Assembly: GCA_033807775.1 (NCBI GenBank)
Contig: CM066317.1
Location: 9,135,870-9,199,869 of the forward strand
DNA length: 64,000 bases
Reading direction: 5' to 3'
Source: Saussurea involucrata
Taxonomy: Eukaryota > Streptophyta > Magnoliopsida > Asterales > Asteraceae
A program made the position numbers and the translations under genes. The notes beneath the pieces are model-generated. The model saw nothing but the letters and a program-made list of their open reading frames with translations, was not told the origin of the DNA and did not search any database. Shown piece by piece: positions 1-11,131 of this stretch. Position 1 is the stretch's first letter; each line of letters starts with the position of its first letter.

Positions 1-346
1 CCAAGCTTTTGCTCAAATTCCAAAGAAAAAGAAGAAGAAGGCAAGTAAACACAGGTTTCTACATACGTCCCTTCTCTTTATGTGTCTCTTGAAATTTGAT
101 GATGTTACTCGGAATCAACGATGATCAATTAGATTAATTCTCTTATCTCATTTCTGTAGTGAAATTTGGATTTTAATTGATTTGTTGAGTTGTTAGATCT
201 GATTTGAAATTGCAGTTTTTCTCTTTATCTTGGTTAATTTCATGTTGTTTGTTTGTTTGTTTTCTTATGATATGGTTTAATGTTAGAGATCAGATCCGTT
301 CGGTTTGATTGGTGTATAGTTTGATTTGGCGATGAAATCACACTGT
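1..346. other. Left-edge unique sequence, possible exon end
   Basis: This stretch precedes copy A and has no counterpart before copy B. The first 40 bases are A/G-rich and in one frame encode a lysine run after AFAQIP. They are followed by AG then GCAAGTAA, which matches the consensus of a GC-AG intron donor, and a T-rich stretch ending in TTGCAG lies near 215. This could be the end of an exon of a gene lying to the left. No further coding sequence is visible, so the reading is weak. Confidence 0.25.
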
Positions 347-1124
347 GATGTGATGCTCTTTTCTGAATTTGGATTTTGTGGATAATGTGATTTTGAACCT
401 TATATTGTAATTAAACCTAACGTGAACATTGTATTTGCTATAATTATTTTTACAATTCTTAATTTGAAGTTTTGGCGATGACACGATTTTTATTTGATCT
501 ATTTTCTTGTATTAAATAGGAGTTTTTGACAAGTTGTGAAATGTATGGTGGTTTTAGCGAGATAAGTTGGAGGGTATAGATGGTCATTTGTTTTACGGAG
601 TTATAAGTTAAGGGGTAAACTTTAATTTTAATTTATAAGTTGGAGGGTATAAATGGTCATTTGATGATAGTTGAGGGGCTAAATTGGTTAAGGTGATTAA
701 AGATATCACTTCCACCGCCTCATTTGATTAAGAGAGGTGAGGTGTCCTAATATTATCATTTTGTGTCTTAAGTGTGTGTGTGTGTGTGTGTTGTGTACGG
801 AAAGAGAAAGAGAGAGAGAACCGAGAAAGAAAGACAAAGAAGAAGAAGAAAGCTGAATTATTCAGCTGGAAAATTAAGGTGCAACCTGTGAGAATCAAAA
901 GTATGATTTCATATGAATTGCTCTCGTTATGTGTATTAAACTATTTATTGGTTTAGAAAATGGGTTATTATGTTTTTGGAAGTTATGAAGATTCTGAGGT
1001 CATAAATCTCTTCTATTAGTAACCTTAAGCATATCTGCAAGTTTGTAGAATTTATTATGGCTTAAAAGTGTCAGTTTTGGCTTAATTACGTTTTTCAGTT
1101 GGTTGAGTCAAAGATGAATATCGC

Positions 1125-1382
1125 AAACAGTTGGTTGCGATAAAGATGATAGTTGCGATAAAGATGAATGTCGCAAGCTTTGGGTTGCGACAAGATTGTT
1201 ATATCGCAACAGTTGGTTGCGATAAGTTGTTGTATCGCAACAGTGAGTTGCGATAAGATGTTATGTCGCAATAGTTGGTTGCGACAAGAGGGATATCGCA
1301 ACAATGGGTTGCGACAAGTACTGTGTTGCAAGTAGTAGGTTGCGACAAGTGTTATCGCAATTAGTGGGTTGCGATAAGTGTC
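1125..1382 (+). repeat. TCGCAA/TTGCGA hairpin minisatellite (copy A)
   Basis: About eight irregular units of 30-40 bp, each with TCGCAA followed within 10-15 bases by TTGCGA, so nearly every unit can fold on itself. It lies inside solo LTR L0. The copy at 49613-49881 in B has the same architecture with a few substitutions. Confidence 0.8.
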
Positions 1383-1768
1383 GAGAATTTTGGTTATTTA
1401 GGATTCTTAGTCTTTAAGGGTCTTGTACAGTAGATTGATATCAGTACAATATATATTTGGATGTTTCAGACTCTGGGAAGTTTAGTAGCGGAAAGCTTTA
1501 AGAAGTGAAGTAATAGCGACGTTACTGCTATCAGGTGATTTCATTCTTACCTTACCCTTTTATAACGTATTTAAATTATGGTAAGGTATATTTTTATAAT
1601 GAAATGTTTTTGGATGGATTTTGGATGAATGATTTTATGAAGTAAAATTGGTTATCTTAAATTGATGGTTTTGCTTAAATTCATTAACGTTATTTGAAAA
1701 TGATTTATATAAAGCAATAACCTGCACGATTACAAATAAGTGTAATGGATCCATTAGGCATTAGTTTT

Positions 1769-1955
1769 ACGAACACATGGAATAGGCGTGGATTAATCGT
1801 AATTCCAGTGTGTATGATAAACGTGGAATAGGCGTGGACTAATCGTAATTCCCGTTTAGGTGAAATAAGGAATAGGCGTGGATTAATCGTAATTCCTATT
1901 TCACATTGATGAGAAATCGTGGAATAGGCGTGGACTAATCGTAATTCCCGATTTC
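1769..1955 (+). repeat. GAATAGGCGTGGA-type tandem repeats (copy A)
   Basis: Four copies of a roughly 28-bp segment beginning GGAATAGGCGTGG and ending TCGTAATTCC occur at about 45-bp spacing within L0. The separating sequence differs between copies. The same block recurs at about 50296-50462. Confidence 0.8.
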
Positions 1956-2566
1956 TAAGGAAGAATAGGGATTGATATGTGTAATTGTAATCTCTACTTC
2001 CTTTCCAAGAAATTGACATGTGTAATTGTGATTTCTTGGATATGGGCATTAATCTAGAATCCGTAGAGATTCGTAGTGGGCTCTGGAACATGATACTATG
2101 ACTGACTTGGTATCGGTCATATTCATGGAATCGGGCATGATTCCGTTATCGTAAGATGTTTTTACAAATTGGTAAGAAAGATGGTAAAACCAGGTTTGTT
2201 ATGCCTTGTTACATTGATTTTAAAAGAATTATTTTGAAACCGAATGTTCTCACTAGGCGTTAGCCTAATCGTTTCAAATTATATTTTCTTACTAGGTACT
2301 GGCTTCGGGAAATAAAAGGATGTGGGACGAGAGCTTTTGAAATAGCGGAGAAGTTAATGGACATTGAGGCTTTTTGATTACTTAGATAACCTAGTTAATC
2401 TGATTATAGTGACATGATTAGATTAATAGGTTATTTGAAGAATTCGATATTTGTAAATATGACCCTCATAGTTAATTATCTGCTTATATATAAAGTTTAG
2501 AAGGTTTATGTTTAAATCTTGTTATAAATTGAGGTTTAAATTAGCCCTGATTTTTAGGGTGTTACA

Positions 2567-3082
2567 CCAACTATCCCCGAGAGATTTTAAATATAATGTT
2601 TGTAGGATTTCAATTTCGAGAGTAATGACTCTTAACCGGTAACAAATTACCGGATAAATTGTGCATATGATACCGTTATAATGGACTAAAATCATACTCG
2701 GTAAGTTAAGTTAAAAATGTTGACTCTTATCGGGCAAGCAGTGGGTAAACGACCCCTTGGTTTCTGTCGGTTTGTTGCAACTATATCATATTTTGGTCCA
2801 GATTGGTGTTTTTGATCCGTCACAAAGTTAAGATTTATTCGAGATTTGGTTTTGTCTTTGGAAGTTAGAATTGACTTTTGTGTGCTCGAAGATGTCTGAA
2901 TTACGACCACTCAAATGACTGTGTTAGTTAAAAGACTGACGACTCAAAAAACTGAATCTGGATTAAAGTAATGTCGTATACCCGACCAACGGACGGGTAT
3001 AATTCTAGTTTGTATGGTTATGCGTGCTTTTGAAATATAAATCAACTATATATACATTAAAAATGTGGGATCAAGGGATTTA
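2567..3082. other. Non-coding flank of L0
   Basis: Starts with the CCAAC target duplication of L0. No coding sequence, RNA gene or clear repeat is seen. The sequence is conserved in copy B at 51082-51598, where an ORF-like stretch on the minus strand is shared but shows no recognisable domain. Confidence 0.6.
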
Positions 3083-3384
3083 GCATCTCCAACAGCTTTG
3101 CTAAAATAGAAAATATTGAGTTTTTGTTCACTAAACTTCTCCAACAACATTGCTATCTTGTTTGCTATAATAAAAAAACTTAAAAATTTTCCAAGTTTAG
3201 AAATTATCTAAAACTTGATGGTCGGAGAGAGAAATGATTATTTTATTTAATTTCATTAATGAGATTGAATTTTTATCATTTTATATTAAGTTTTTCTTAA
3301 AAGGGTATTGAGAAGATAAATTAAAGAATATTATATTAATATAATTTATGTTAAATTCTCTGAATAGAGAATCTGTTGGAGATG
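3083..3384. mobile_element. MITE 1 (copy A)
   Basis: An approximately 300-bp AT-rich element with inverted ends GCATCTCCAACAG and CTGTTGGAGATG and no ORF. Copia-1 inserted seven bases beyond its right end. The same MITE is uninterrupted in copy B. Confidence 0.7.
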
Positions 3385-3395
3385 AATGTAACTTT

Positions 3396-4157
3396 TGTCA
3401 GGATCGATTCTTAACAAGAATTAAACTTCTTAGAAACAGAATTTAGAGAATCTTGCGGAATAGAACTCTAAATCAATTAATGAACAATCAATAGAAATTC
3501 AATACACTGTATATATCAAACTGTATTACTCACAAGTTTTACACCAAACCTCAATCTTGTTGAACAGGCTCAACAAGACGATTTCTACTTCTCTAGAAAT
3601 AGGATCTATAATCTTGAGGTAAATTCACTCTTGAATGAATATCGAATTCTGTATACTATCTATCTTCTGTTTTCGTATTTTCTAATAGCTATCTATCAAT
3701 ACTATATATACAAAAGTAATTACAAGATAACTATCAAAAGTAAATTGATCTTCTGAATCTTCGTTAAACATATCTTGATCAATTCCTTATTTGTCTCCAA
3801 CAGTATCGCATACCAAACTTATCAAGTCAGCAGTATTAATGATGATTTGGCTCAGCAGCATTAATGATGATTTGGCTCAGCAGCATTAACGACCTTCAGC
3901 AGTATTAACCTTCACAGTCTTTAAGCAGTAGTAACTCAGCTCAGCAGTACTAACCATGTCTAGCAGTAGTAATTTGGTCTAGCAGCACTCACTTCGTCTA
4001 GCAGTAGTAATCTTGGTCTAGCAGTACTAACTTCATCTAGCAGTACTAACTTCGTCTAGCAGCAGTAACCTTGCCCAGCAGTAGTAACGAAGAACTGGCA
4101 GTAGTAATGTAGACTTAGCAGTACTAACCATACTTAGCATATCTTCAGTTCCCAACA
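3396..4157 (-). repeat. Copia-1 3' LTR
   Basis: A 762-bp LTR beginning TGTCAGGATC and ending CCCAACA on the plus strand. Read base by base against 13861-14622 (offset 10465) I found no substitution or indel. Positions about 3835-4131 hold about 15 GCAGTATTAAC-like motifs, which fall in U3, upstream of the TATA-like sequence at 3702-3711 (minus strand). Confidence 0.97.
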
Positions 4158-4172
4158 ATCTCCCCCTAACTT
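4158..4172 (-). promoter_or_regulatory. Copia-1 polypurine tract
   Basis: On the minus strand the sequence just upstream of the 3' LTR reads AAGTTAGGGGGAGAT, the usual plus-strand priming site of Copia elements. The same tract precedes the Copia-2 LTR (61544-61558). Confidence 0.85.
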
Positions 4173-4219
4173 GACTTTTAGGAAAAGAAGTCAAGTTCTT
4201 CAGATGATGCTTCCAAAAC

Positions 4220-6958
4220 TTAGTCATCATGTACACACAGATTAGGACTTAGACCTAGACTCTGATTTGCAATCCTCCTTACCAAGAATCTTCCCATAGC
4301 AGAGTCTTTGTTGTAGACCAACTTTACATGTAGCATCCCTTTCAGTCTTTTCATGCTGTGATTATATATTTGATCCACCAGATAATACTCCTGATATGTG
4401 TTGTCAATTGATATGACATACACTCCACAATTTTCATAGAGCATCCAGTTGGTTACTGCTTGAAAAGGTCTTGCTGTTATGTGCTGAACTACTTCTGGTC
4501 TGAACATTAGGCATAGGTATTCTAACACCATCTTTATGATAGACATACCTCTTTCTGTCAACATGTTGCCATAGATCTGCATGCCTACTTTGAACATCTC
4601 TTCCAGGTCAGATCTTGAGCATCTTCTTATGGCTTGTCCCCATGTTCTGTAGACTTCAAACTGCCCATCAGCTCTCTTGAGTCTGATATACTCCTTTCTT
4701 TCATCTATCAATGTATCCCAGTGACTGATTTCAGGAGGCTTTGAGTCTAATGGAGTCACTTTTATTGGTTCAGTATCAACCACAGTGATGTACAAGTCAC
4801 ACTGTTCATTGCTAAGTGATTGTGCCTTACTGGATTGACCTGTCTTGCTATCTCCTTGTCCTTCATCCTTGGCAACTTCTTCCTTTTCTCTTTCTTCTAC
4901 CACTGGCTTCTCAACAGGTTCTATCTTTTGCTTCTTTACACACTTCTTTTTAGTGGCCACAGACTTTGTTCTCTTTCTGCTGAAAACCATCTTTGCATCC
5001 TTAGGTTCTTCCTGTTTCTTGGCAGTTGGAGGTGTATCATGTTTGGCTTTGATTAAAGCCTCTGCAACCTCCACTTCTTCTACTGTAAGCTTCTCTGTTA
5101 CTGTTTCTGCTTTCTTTGTAGATTGAGCAGCATTAACTGTTTCTGCTGCTTGCTTAGAGTCAGCAGCATTAACAGTTTCTGCTGCTACTTCAGTTTCAGG
5201 TTCTTTCTCTGTTAGGTCTTCAGCAGCATTAACTGTTTCTGCTGCTTGTTCAAACTCAGCAGTATTAACAGTTTCTGCTGCTGTGGTTTCTGCTGCTTTT
5301 GAAGTTTCTGCTTCTTTAATCATCTCCTCCACCTTTTCTGTCTCCCCCTTATTCTGTGCACTGGACTCCCCCTTAAACTGTGCATAATCCATTTCCATCT
5401 CAGTCTCTATGTGAACAGACTCCCCCTCAATTTGTGGACCCTTCATTTTCAGTTCTGCTTCTGACTCTGACTCCCCCTTTTTGGGAGCATCATCAGTTGA
5501 AGTTCTTCTTCTCAGCACAAATTGGGCCTTTTTCTTTTTGTGCAGCAACTTGGTGACCATCTTTTTGAGTTTCTCAATTTGAGACTGTTGGTAGGTGACC
5601 ACAGTCTTCAGTTGCTCAATCTCTTTCTTTTGTGCCATAACATCCAAGTTGATATTCCCTATGGTTTCCATCAATTCCTCATAGTTATATCTATCCTCAC
5701 CTTGTTTAGAAGTGTTTACCTTCTTTAAAGGATCACTGGAAGTTTTAGCAGAAGCCTTCTGCCTAGCAGAAGCACTACCTGCCCCCTTGGTTTCTTGGCA
5801 CCTGGGTCCTCCTAATGATTTCTCATTTAGAGTTGCCATGGGGAAGGTCTTATTTATGTTACCACTGTCCTTCTCTGTGCTAGCAGAAGTAGTGGCAGCC
5901 TTAGCACCCATATGGTCATCCTTCTCCTTAGAGACCACCTTCTTGGGGTTGGGAGACACCCCTGTGGTTTCCCTGTTGATATTCTCAATTGGAGAATGCT
6001 CCAATTGAGGGCTTAAAGGCTTATGGCTCTGAGTAGGTACATCAAGGGAAGGAACCTTGTGCACCTTTCTTCTTTGAAACCTTTTGGTGATTGTGGGAGT
6101 GGGTTGTTCAAGAATGGACTGAGGGATGTCTTTTGAGATGGAAGGTTGGGATTGGTCATCAGTGGGTTGATCTAATGAGGGCCTTGATCCTGATGCCATA
6201 CCTTCAGAGGGGTGGGATACAACCATCATTGTAGAGAACAATGGTGTGTCAACTCCTTCCGAGTCCCTAGGAAGTCTTTTCATATTTGAAAAAACCTTCC
6301 CTTTAGGGGATTTGGGTACATATACCTCAGTAAACTGAGGTAAGTCCATCAATTCCTTGGTAATAACTTCTTGCACAAACCTTGGATACATGTAAAAGCT
6401 CTTTTTGGATTCCAAGTTTGATACAAGATCATTAAAGATCATTGCTGAAAAATTGTACTTTCTGGCAGTGGATAAGCAGACCAAGGCATATGCAATGGGA
6501 CTGCTGAACTCACTCCATCCAGTAGTTTTCTTGGAAATACAGTGCATCAGGGTATGAACAAGAAATCTCCATTGGTTGAAAAATTTTGATTTGTAGAATT
6601 TAAAAACACCAATGGGACCTTCATACCCCATTCTTTGTAAAGTAGAAAAGAGTTCTTCATTAGGAATAGAAGATATACCTGAAGCATCATTCAACTGAAG
6701 AGAGATGCGAATAACCTCTTCAGTGACTTTCAAGGGTTTATCACAAACCCTTGTTCGAATGGTTTTCTGCCCTTCTTCGAAACCAACAGTGGCATTCTCC
6801 CAAAATTGTGTCTGATGTTCGATATAGATTGTTGGGCTCACCGTTAGGGCATAGGAGATGTGCGAGGATTTGAGAAAATCGACTATATCGTGGAATCCCG
6901 CAGCTTGTTTCGGCTTCTGTAGCATGGCTATTTCATTGTGCTCATCCACAAACTCCAT
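4220..6958 (-). CDS. Copia-1 ORF3, 912-aa protein of unknown function
   Basis: An intact ORF between pol and the 3' LTR, where SIRE-type elements carry an env-like frame. The N-terminal ~230 residues are a globular-looking domain with motifs such as GFHDIVDFL, QFW, RMGYEGP and MYPRFVQ. A Ser/Pro-rich linker, a coiled coil (about residues 430-490), an acidic region with repeated AAETVNAAE units and a Lys-rich stretch with KKKCVKKQK follow. A conserved C-terminal domain contains EYIRLKRADGQFEVYRTWG. I see no signal peptide or membrane segment, so an envelope role is not supported. I recall similar ORFs in Asteraceae genomes annotated under misleading names. A plausible splice acceptor lies just upstream. 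Copia-2 carries a homologue, so the family has persisted, but its function is unknown. Confidence 0.9.
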   Translation of the reverse strand: MEFVDEHNEIAMLQKPKQAAGFHDIVDFLKSSHISYALTVSPTIYIEHQTQFWENATVGFEEGQKTIRTRVCDKPLKVTEEVIRISLQLNDASGISSIPNEELFSTLQRMGYEGPIGVFKFYKSKFFNQWRFLVHTLMHCISKKTTGWSEFSSPIAYALVCLSTARKYNFSAMIFNDLVSNLESKKSFYMYPRFVQEVITKELMDLPQFTEVYVPKSPKGKVFSNMKRLPRDSEGVDTPLFSTMMVVSHPSEGMASGSRPSLDQPTDDQSQPSISKDIPQSILEQPTPTITKRFQRRKVHKVPSLDVPTQSHKPLSPQLEHSPIENINRETTGVSPNPKKVVSKEKDDHMGAKAATTSASTEKDSGNINKTFPMATLNEKSLGGPRCQETKGAGSASARQKASAKTSSDPLKKVNTSKQGEDRYNYEELMETIGNINLDVMAQKKEIEQLKTVVTYQQSQIEKLKKMVTKLLHKKKKAQFVLRRRTSTDDAPKKGESESEAELKMKGPQIEGESVHIETEMEMDYAQFKGESSAQNKGETEKVEEMIKEAETSKAAETTAAETVNTAEFEQAAETVNAAEDLTEKEPETEVAAETVNAADSKQAAETVNAAQSTKKAETVTEKLTVEEVEVAEALIKAKHDTPPTAKKQEEPKDAKMVFSRKRTKSVATKKKCVKKQKIEPVEKPVVEEREKEEVAKDEGQGDSKTGQSSKAQSLSNEQCDLYITVVDTEPIKVTPLDSKPPEISHWDTLIDERKEYIRLKRADGQFEVYRTWGQAIRRCSRSDLEEMFKVGMQIYGNMLTERGMSIIKMVLEYLCLMFRPEVVQHITARPFQAVTNWMLYENCGVYVISIDNTYQEYYLVDQIYNHSMKRLKGMLHVKLVYNKDSAMGRFLVRRIANQSLGLSPNLCVHDD

Positions 6959-6963
6959 GATTC

Positions 6964-6985
6964 CTGAGGATTCTTAAAAGAAAAA
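6964..6985 (-). promoter_or_regulatory. Possible 3' splice site before ORF3
   Basis: On the minus strand a pyrimidine-rich run (TTTTTCTTTT) is followed by CTCAG at 6964-6968, five bases before the ORF3 ATG. This fits expression of ORF3 from a spliced RNA. It is inference; no donor was identified. Confidence 0.4.
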
Positions 6986-7097
6986 CACAGAGATTCTGGG
7001 AGACTAGGTTAGAACGAGAGAGAAGAAGTAAATGCGAAGAGTCGTTATGAACTTGGGCGGGCAAACAGGGGTATTTATATGCCCTAGATTATCAAAA

Positions 7098-7610
7098 GCA
7101 GTATTAACGACATAAGCAGTATTAACTGCTGAGCAGTATTAACTGCAGGGCAGTATTAACTACACAGCAGTATTAACTACCGAGCAGTATTAACTACCTA
7201 GCAGTATTAACTACCGAGCAGTATTAACTACCAAGCAGTATTAACTACCTAGCAGTATTAACTACCTAGCAGTATTAACTACCGAGCAGTATTAACTACC
7301 AAGCAGTATTAACTACCTAGCAGTATTAACTACCTAGCAGTATTAACTACCAAGCAGTATTAACTACCTAGCAGTATTAACTACCAAGCAGTATTAACTA
7401 CACTAGCAGTATTAACTGCACTAGCAGTATTAACTACTGAGCAGTATTAACTACCAAGCAGTATTAACTACCAAGCAGTATTAACTACCTAGCAGTATTA
7501 ACTACCTAGCAGTATTAACTGCACTAGCAGTATTAACTGCACTAGCAGTATTAACTACTGAGCAGTATTAACTACTGAGCAGTATTAACTGCACAAGCAG
7601 TATTAACTAC
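7098..7610 (-). repeat. GCAGTATTAAC tandem array, about 30 copies
   Basis: Between pol and ORF3 the 11-mer GCAGTATTAAC is repeated about 30 times at 16-18 bp spacing. The spacer is mostly TACC plus a variable dinucleotide, with variants TGCACTA and TACTGA. Three GCAGTAGTAAC units follow to about 7672. The core is essentially invariant while the spacers vary. The array is non-coding on the element's strand. Confidence 0.95.
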
Positions 7611-7788
7611 TAGAACACAGGCAGTAGTAACTTCTGTACTGGCAGTAGTAACGCTGCACAGGCAGTAGTAACCACACTTACACTTTTCTGCACTTGGTAA
7701 TCTGAGGGAAACAGAGGATCCTGAGAAAGAAAGTTAGTAGCACCAAATATATGAAGAAATACAGGTATAAAAACAGAAAGTCATAAAT

Positions 7789-10700
7789 TTATTCTAGGTT
7801 GATCATGCCCACACTTGTTACCAAAAAGGTGAATCTACCCACATCAAAAGCTTTTGTGAATAGATCAGCAAACTGGTCATTTGTATGAACTTTAGCAACC
7901 TGAATTAATTTCTTTTCATTGCAATCTCTTATAAAGTGATACCTTATCTCTATATGCTTTGTTTTTGAGTGTTTGACTGGATTATTAACAATGCTAATAG
8001 CACTGTTGTTATCAATGAAGATTGGTGTGTGAAGAAATGTTACCCCATAGTCCAACATCTGATTCTGAATCCATAGAACCTGAGAGCAGCAGCTTGCAGC
8101 AGCTATGTACTCAGCCTCTGTGGTAGATAAGGACACTGTGGTTTGTTTCTTACACTGCCAAGATACTAGTCTTGTACCCAAAAACTGACATCCACCTGAA
8201 GTAGACTTCCTATCCATGTTGGCTCCTCCCAAATCACTATCTGAATATGCAAGCAAGTCAAAAGAGGATTCATGAGGATACCAGAGACCTAATCTAGGTT
8301 GCCCTTTTAAGTATCTGAATATTCTCTTGACAGCATGAAGGTGTGATTGCTTAGGAGAAACCTGAAATCTGGCACAAACACAGACTGAAAACATAATGTC
8401 AGGTCTAGAGGCTGTGAGATACATGAGAGATCCAATCATTGATCTGTAATGATGGACATCCACATCCTCCCCCTCAAGATCTGCAGTGATCTGTTTATGT
8501 GTTTCCATTGGTGTGCTTGCTGGCTTTGAGTCTGATAAACCAAACTTGTCCAGGATGTCTTTCACATATTTGGATTGGCTAATAAAAATCCCATCTTTCC
8601 TCTGTTTTACCTGAAGCCCAAGAAAGAATGTAAGTTCTCCCATGGAACTCATCTTGAAGCTTTTGTGCATCAATTCTTCAAACTCTTTACACATTTGATC
8701 ATTGGTGGATCCAAAGATGATGTCATCCACATAGATCTGAACAAGTAGTGTACCTCTCTTTCTCCTCTTGATAAACAGGGTCTTGTCAATTACTCCTCTT
8801 TCAAAGTCATTTTTCAAGAGATAGGTAGACAGAGTGTCATACCATGCTCTTGGAGCTTGATGCAAACCATAAAGAGCCTTCTTCAGCTTGTATACTCTGT
8901 CAGGGTGCAATGGATTCTCAAATCCAGGGGGTTGACAGACATATACTTCTTCCTCAATACTTCCATACAGAAATGCACTCTTGATATCCATTTGGTACAC
9001 TTTGAACTTCATGTAGGAGGCATAGGCTAGAAATAACCTGATTGCTTCAATCCTTGCCACAGGAGCAAAGACTTCCTCATAATCTATTCCTTCTTCCTGA
9101 GTGTACCCTTGTGCAACCAGTCTAGCTTTGTTTCTGATTACAATCCCTCTGTCATCCTTCTTGTTCCTGAAAATCCACTTGGTGCCAATTGCTCTATGAC
9201 CTTTTGGAAGGTCTACCAAGTCCCAAACATCCTGTAATTTGAACTGTAGCAGCTCCTCTTGCATTGCCTCTATCCAGCTTGGGTCTTTCATGGCATCATA
9301 AGCCTTTTTGGGCTCAATCTGGGACAGAAAGCAAGTAAGAACAGTGTTAACTGTATTTTGCTGCTCTTGCAACTCTTGGAGTCTGCTTTGCTTTCTAGTC
9401 ATCATGGGAGATGCAATATCTCCAATCACCAACTCAGGAGGATGATTTTTCTGAGTTCTTGTTGGATGACCAACTTCCTCTTGTAAGTCCTCATCCAGAT
9501 TAGACTCATTTAATTCTGGATTTGTTTCTGCTTCTTCAGTCACCTCAGATTCTCTGGAATTTGAACCTGAAGACTGATTTTCCTTTGCTCTCCTCTCTTC
9601 TTCATTCTGAATAGGTTCAGTCTCCTCATGGTGTTCACAGAATTCAACAGGATCAATGGAAGGGATTGGAAATATCACAGATTGGATTCTGTGTTCTGAT
9701 GTTGGTGTATCCCTTTGTCCTGCATATACATCACCACTGAAACCCAAAGAATTAGTGAGTGAATCAATGTCAAATAGCCAATTAGGACCTGAACCAATAG
9801 GATTTGGTGTGTTCTCATTGCATTTGACATTGTCACTTTCTTCAATTATTCTAGAAGAGGTATTAAAAACTCTGTAGGCCTTACTTTGAGATGAATACCC
9901 AACAAGAAAACCATCATCTGCTTTGCTATCAAACTTGCCTAAGTGAGATTTGGTATTGAGAATAGTACAAGGACATCCAAATGGCTTGAAAAATCCAATA
10001 TATGGTTTCCTTTTATGGAAAAGCTCATAAGGTGTCTTGTTTTTAGGCTTTACAACTAAAACTCTGTTTTGAACATAGCAGGCAGTATTAACTGCTTCTG
10101 CCCAAAAGGTAATTGGTAACTTTGAATCAGCTAACAGAGATCTAGCAGCCTCAATCAATGTCCTATTCCTTCTCTCAGCAACACCATTTTGTTGTGGAGT
10201 CCTAGGAGCACTGTATTGTCTCTCAATTCCTTTTTCTTCACAAAAGGTGTTTAGATCAAAATTTTTAAACTCAGTTCCATTATCTGATCTAATGACTTTC
10301 ACTCTTTGATTTGATTGGTTTTCAATTTTGAGAATAAAAGATTTGATCAGTCCACTTGTCTCATCTTTAGTTCTCAGAAAATATACCCAAGTAAATCTAG
10401 AATAATCATCAACAATAACTAATCAGTATGATTTCTTGCCAATACTCATCACATTAGTAGGACCAAACAGATCCATATGTAACAGTTGAAGAGGATTTGA
10501 TATAGTGTTTATCTCTTTGGACTTATGAGAAGTTTTGTGTTGTTTGCCTTTGAGACATGCAACACAATGATCATCACATGAATAGACTTTGGAAAACCCC
10601 TTACAAGGTTATTCTTAACAAGTTTATTTATTGTTTTAAAGTTCATGTGACACATCCTTCTGTGCCAAAGTGATGATTCATCCAAAGAAGCTTTTGAAAC

Positions 10701-11120
10701 TAAACAATTTAGGGATGAATCAGATGATACACTTTCCAAATCTAAACAATAAACATTATCCTTCCTAGGAGTTCTCAGAAGTATCATGTTTTCATCAACC
10801 ACTTTGTATCCAGGAGCAAGGATAATACATTCAGAGTCAGTAAACAATATGCTATGCTTCTTGTCACAAACCTGTGATACACTTAACAGGTTGTATCTCA
10901 ATTGTTCAACATAGTACACATCTTCAAAGGTCATCTTACCCTTTGAAACATCACCCTTACCACTTATCTTTCCACCAGCAGGATTATCCCCAAATGCAAC
11001 ATGTCCTCCATCAATCTTTTTGAAATTTTTGAGGCAGGCCATGTTACCTGTCATGTGCCTGGAGCAACCACTATCAACATGCCAAATGCTCTTCCCCTTG
11101 AGCTGTTGGTTGCCCTGCAC
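7789..11120 (-). pseudogene. Copia-1 pol (PR-IN-RT-RH), disrupted in integrase
   Basis: The frame enters at 11120 with the protease motif (HVDSGCSRHMTG) and the GAG-pre-integrase zinc region (WHRRMCHMN). A net one-base frameshift lies at about 10590-10610, between the zinc-binding His and Cys pairs. An in-frame TGA follows at 10423-10425 in the first part of the integrase core. From 10302 to 7789 an uninterrupted frame carries the second Asp of the DDE set (RSDNGTEF), the Glu region (NGVAERRNRT), RT with YVDDIIFGS and RNase H ending in ADLFTKAFD. The pol frame differs from gag. A TGCAG acceptor-like site at 11115-11119, preceded by CTAAC and CTGAT branch-like sequences, hints that pol is reached by splicing. 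As it stands this copy cannot make an unbroken integrase. Confidence 0.92.
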
Positions 11121-11131
11121 ATCAAGATAAA

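Larger units (their letters stand above)
565..2566 (+). mobile_element. Old solo LTR L0 (copy A, 5'-truncated)
   Basis: The right end reads AGGGTGTTACA, a typical LTR end, followed by CCAAC, which is the target duplication seen intact in copy B. The left end is missing because copy A lacks the block holding the LTR start. The element contains a (GT)10 microsatellite at 772-791, the TCGCAA minisatellite and the GGAATAGGCGTGG repeats. No ORF of retrotransposon type is present. It is shared with copy B and so predates the duplication. Confidence 0.75.

Noticed and set aside
774..956. 60-codon Lys/Arg-rich ORF, repeated at 49281-49463
   Set aside because: It reads a (GT)n run and an AG-rich stretch inside solo LTR L0. 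No domain, and conservation only matches the surrounding LTR.
4220..6958. ORF3 as a retroviral envelope
   Set aside because: No signal peptide, membrane segment or furin-like site; only its position is env-like.
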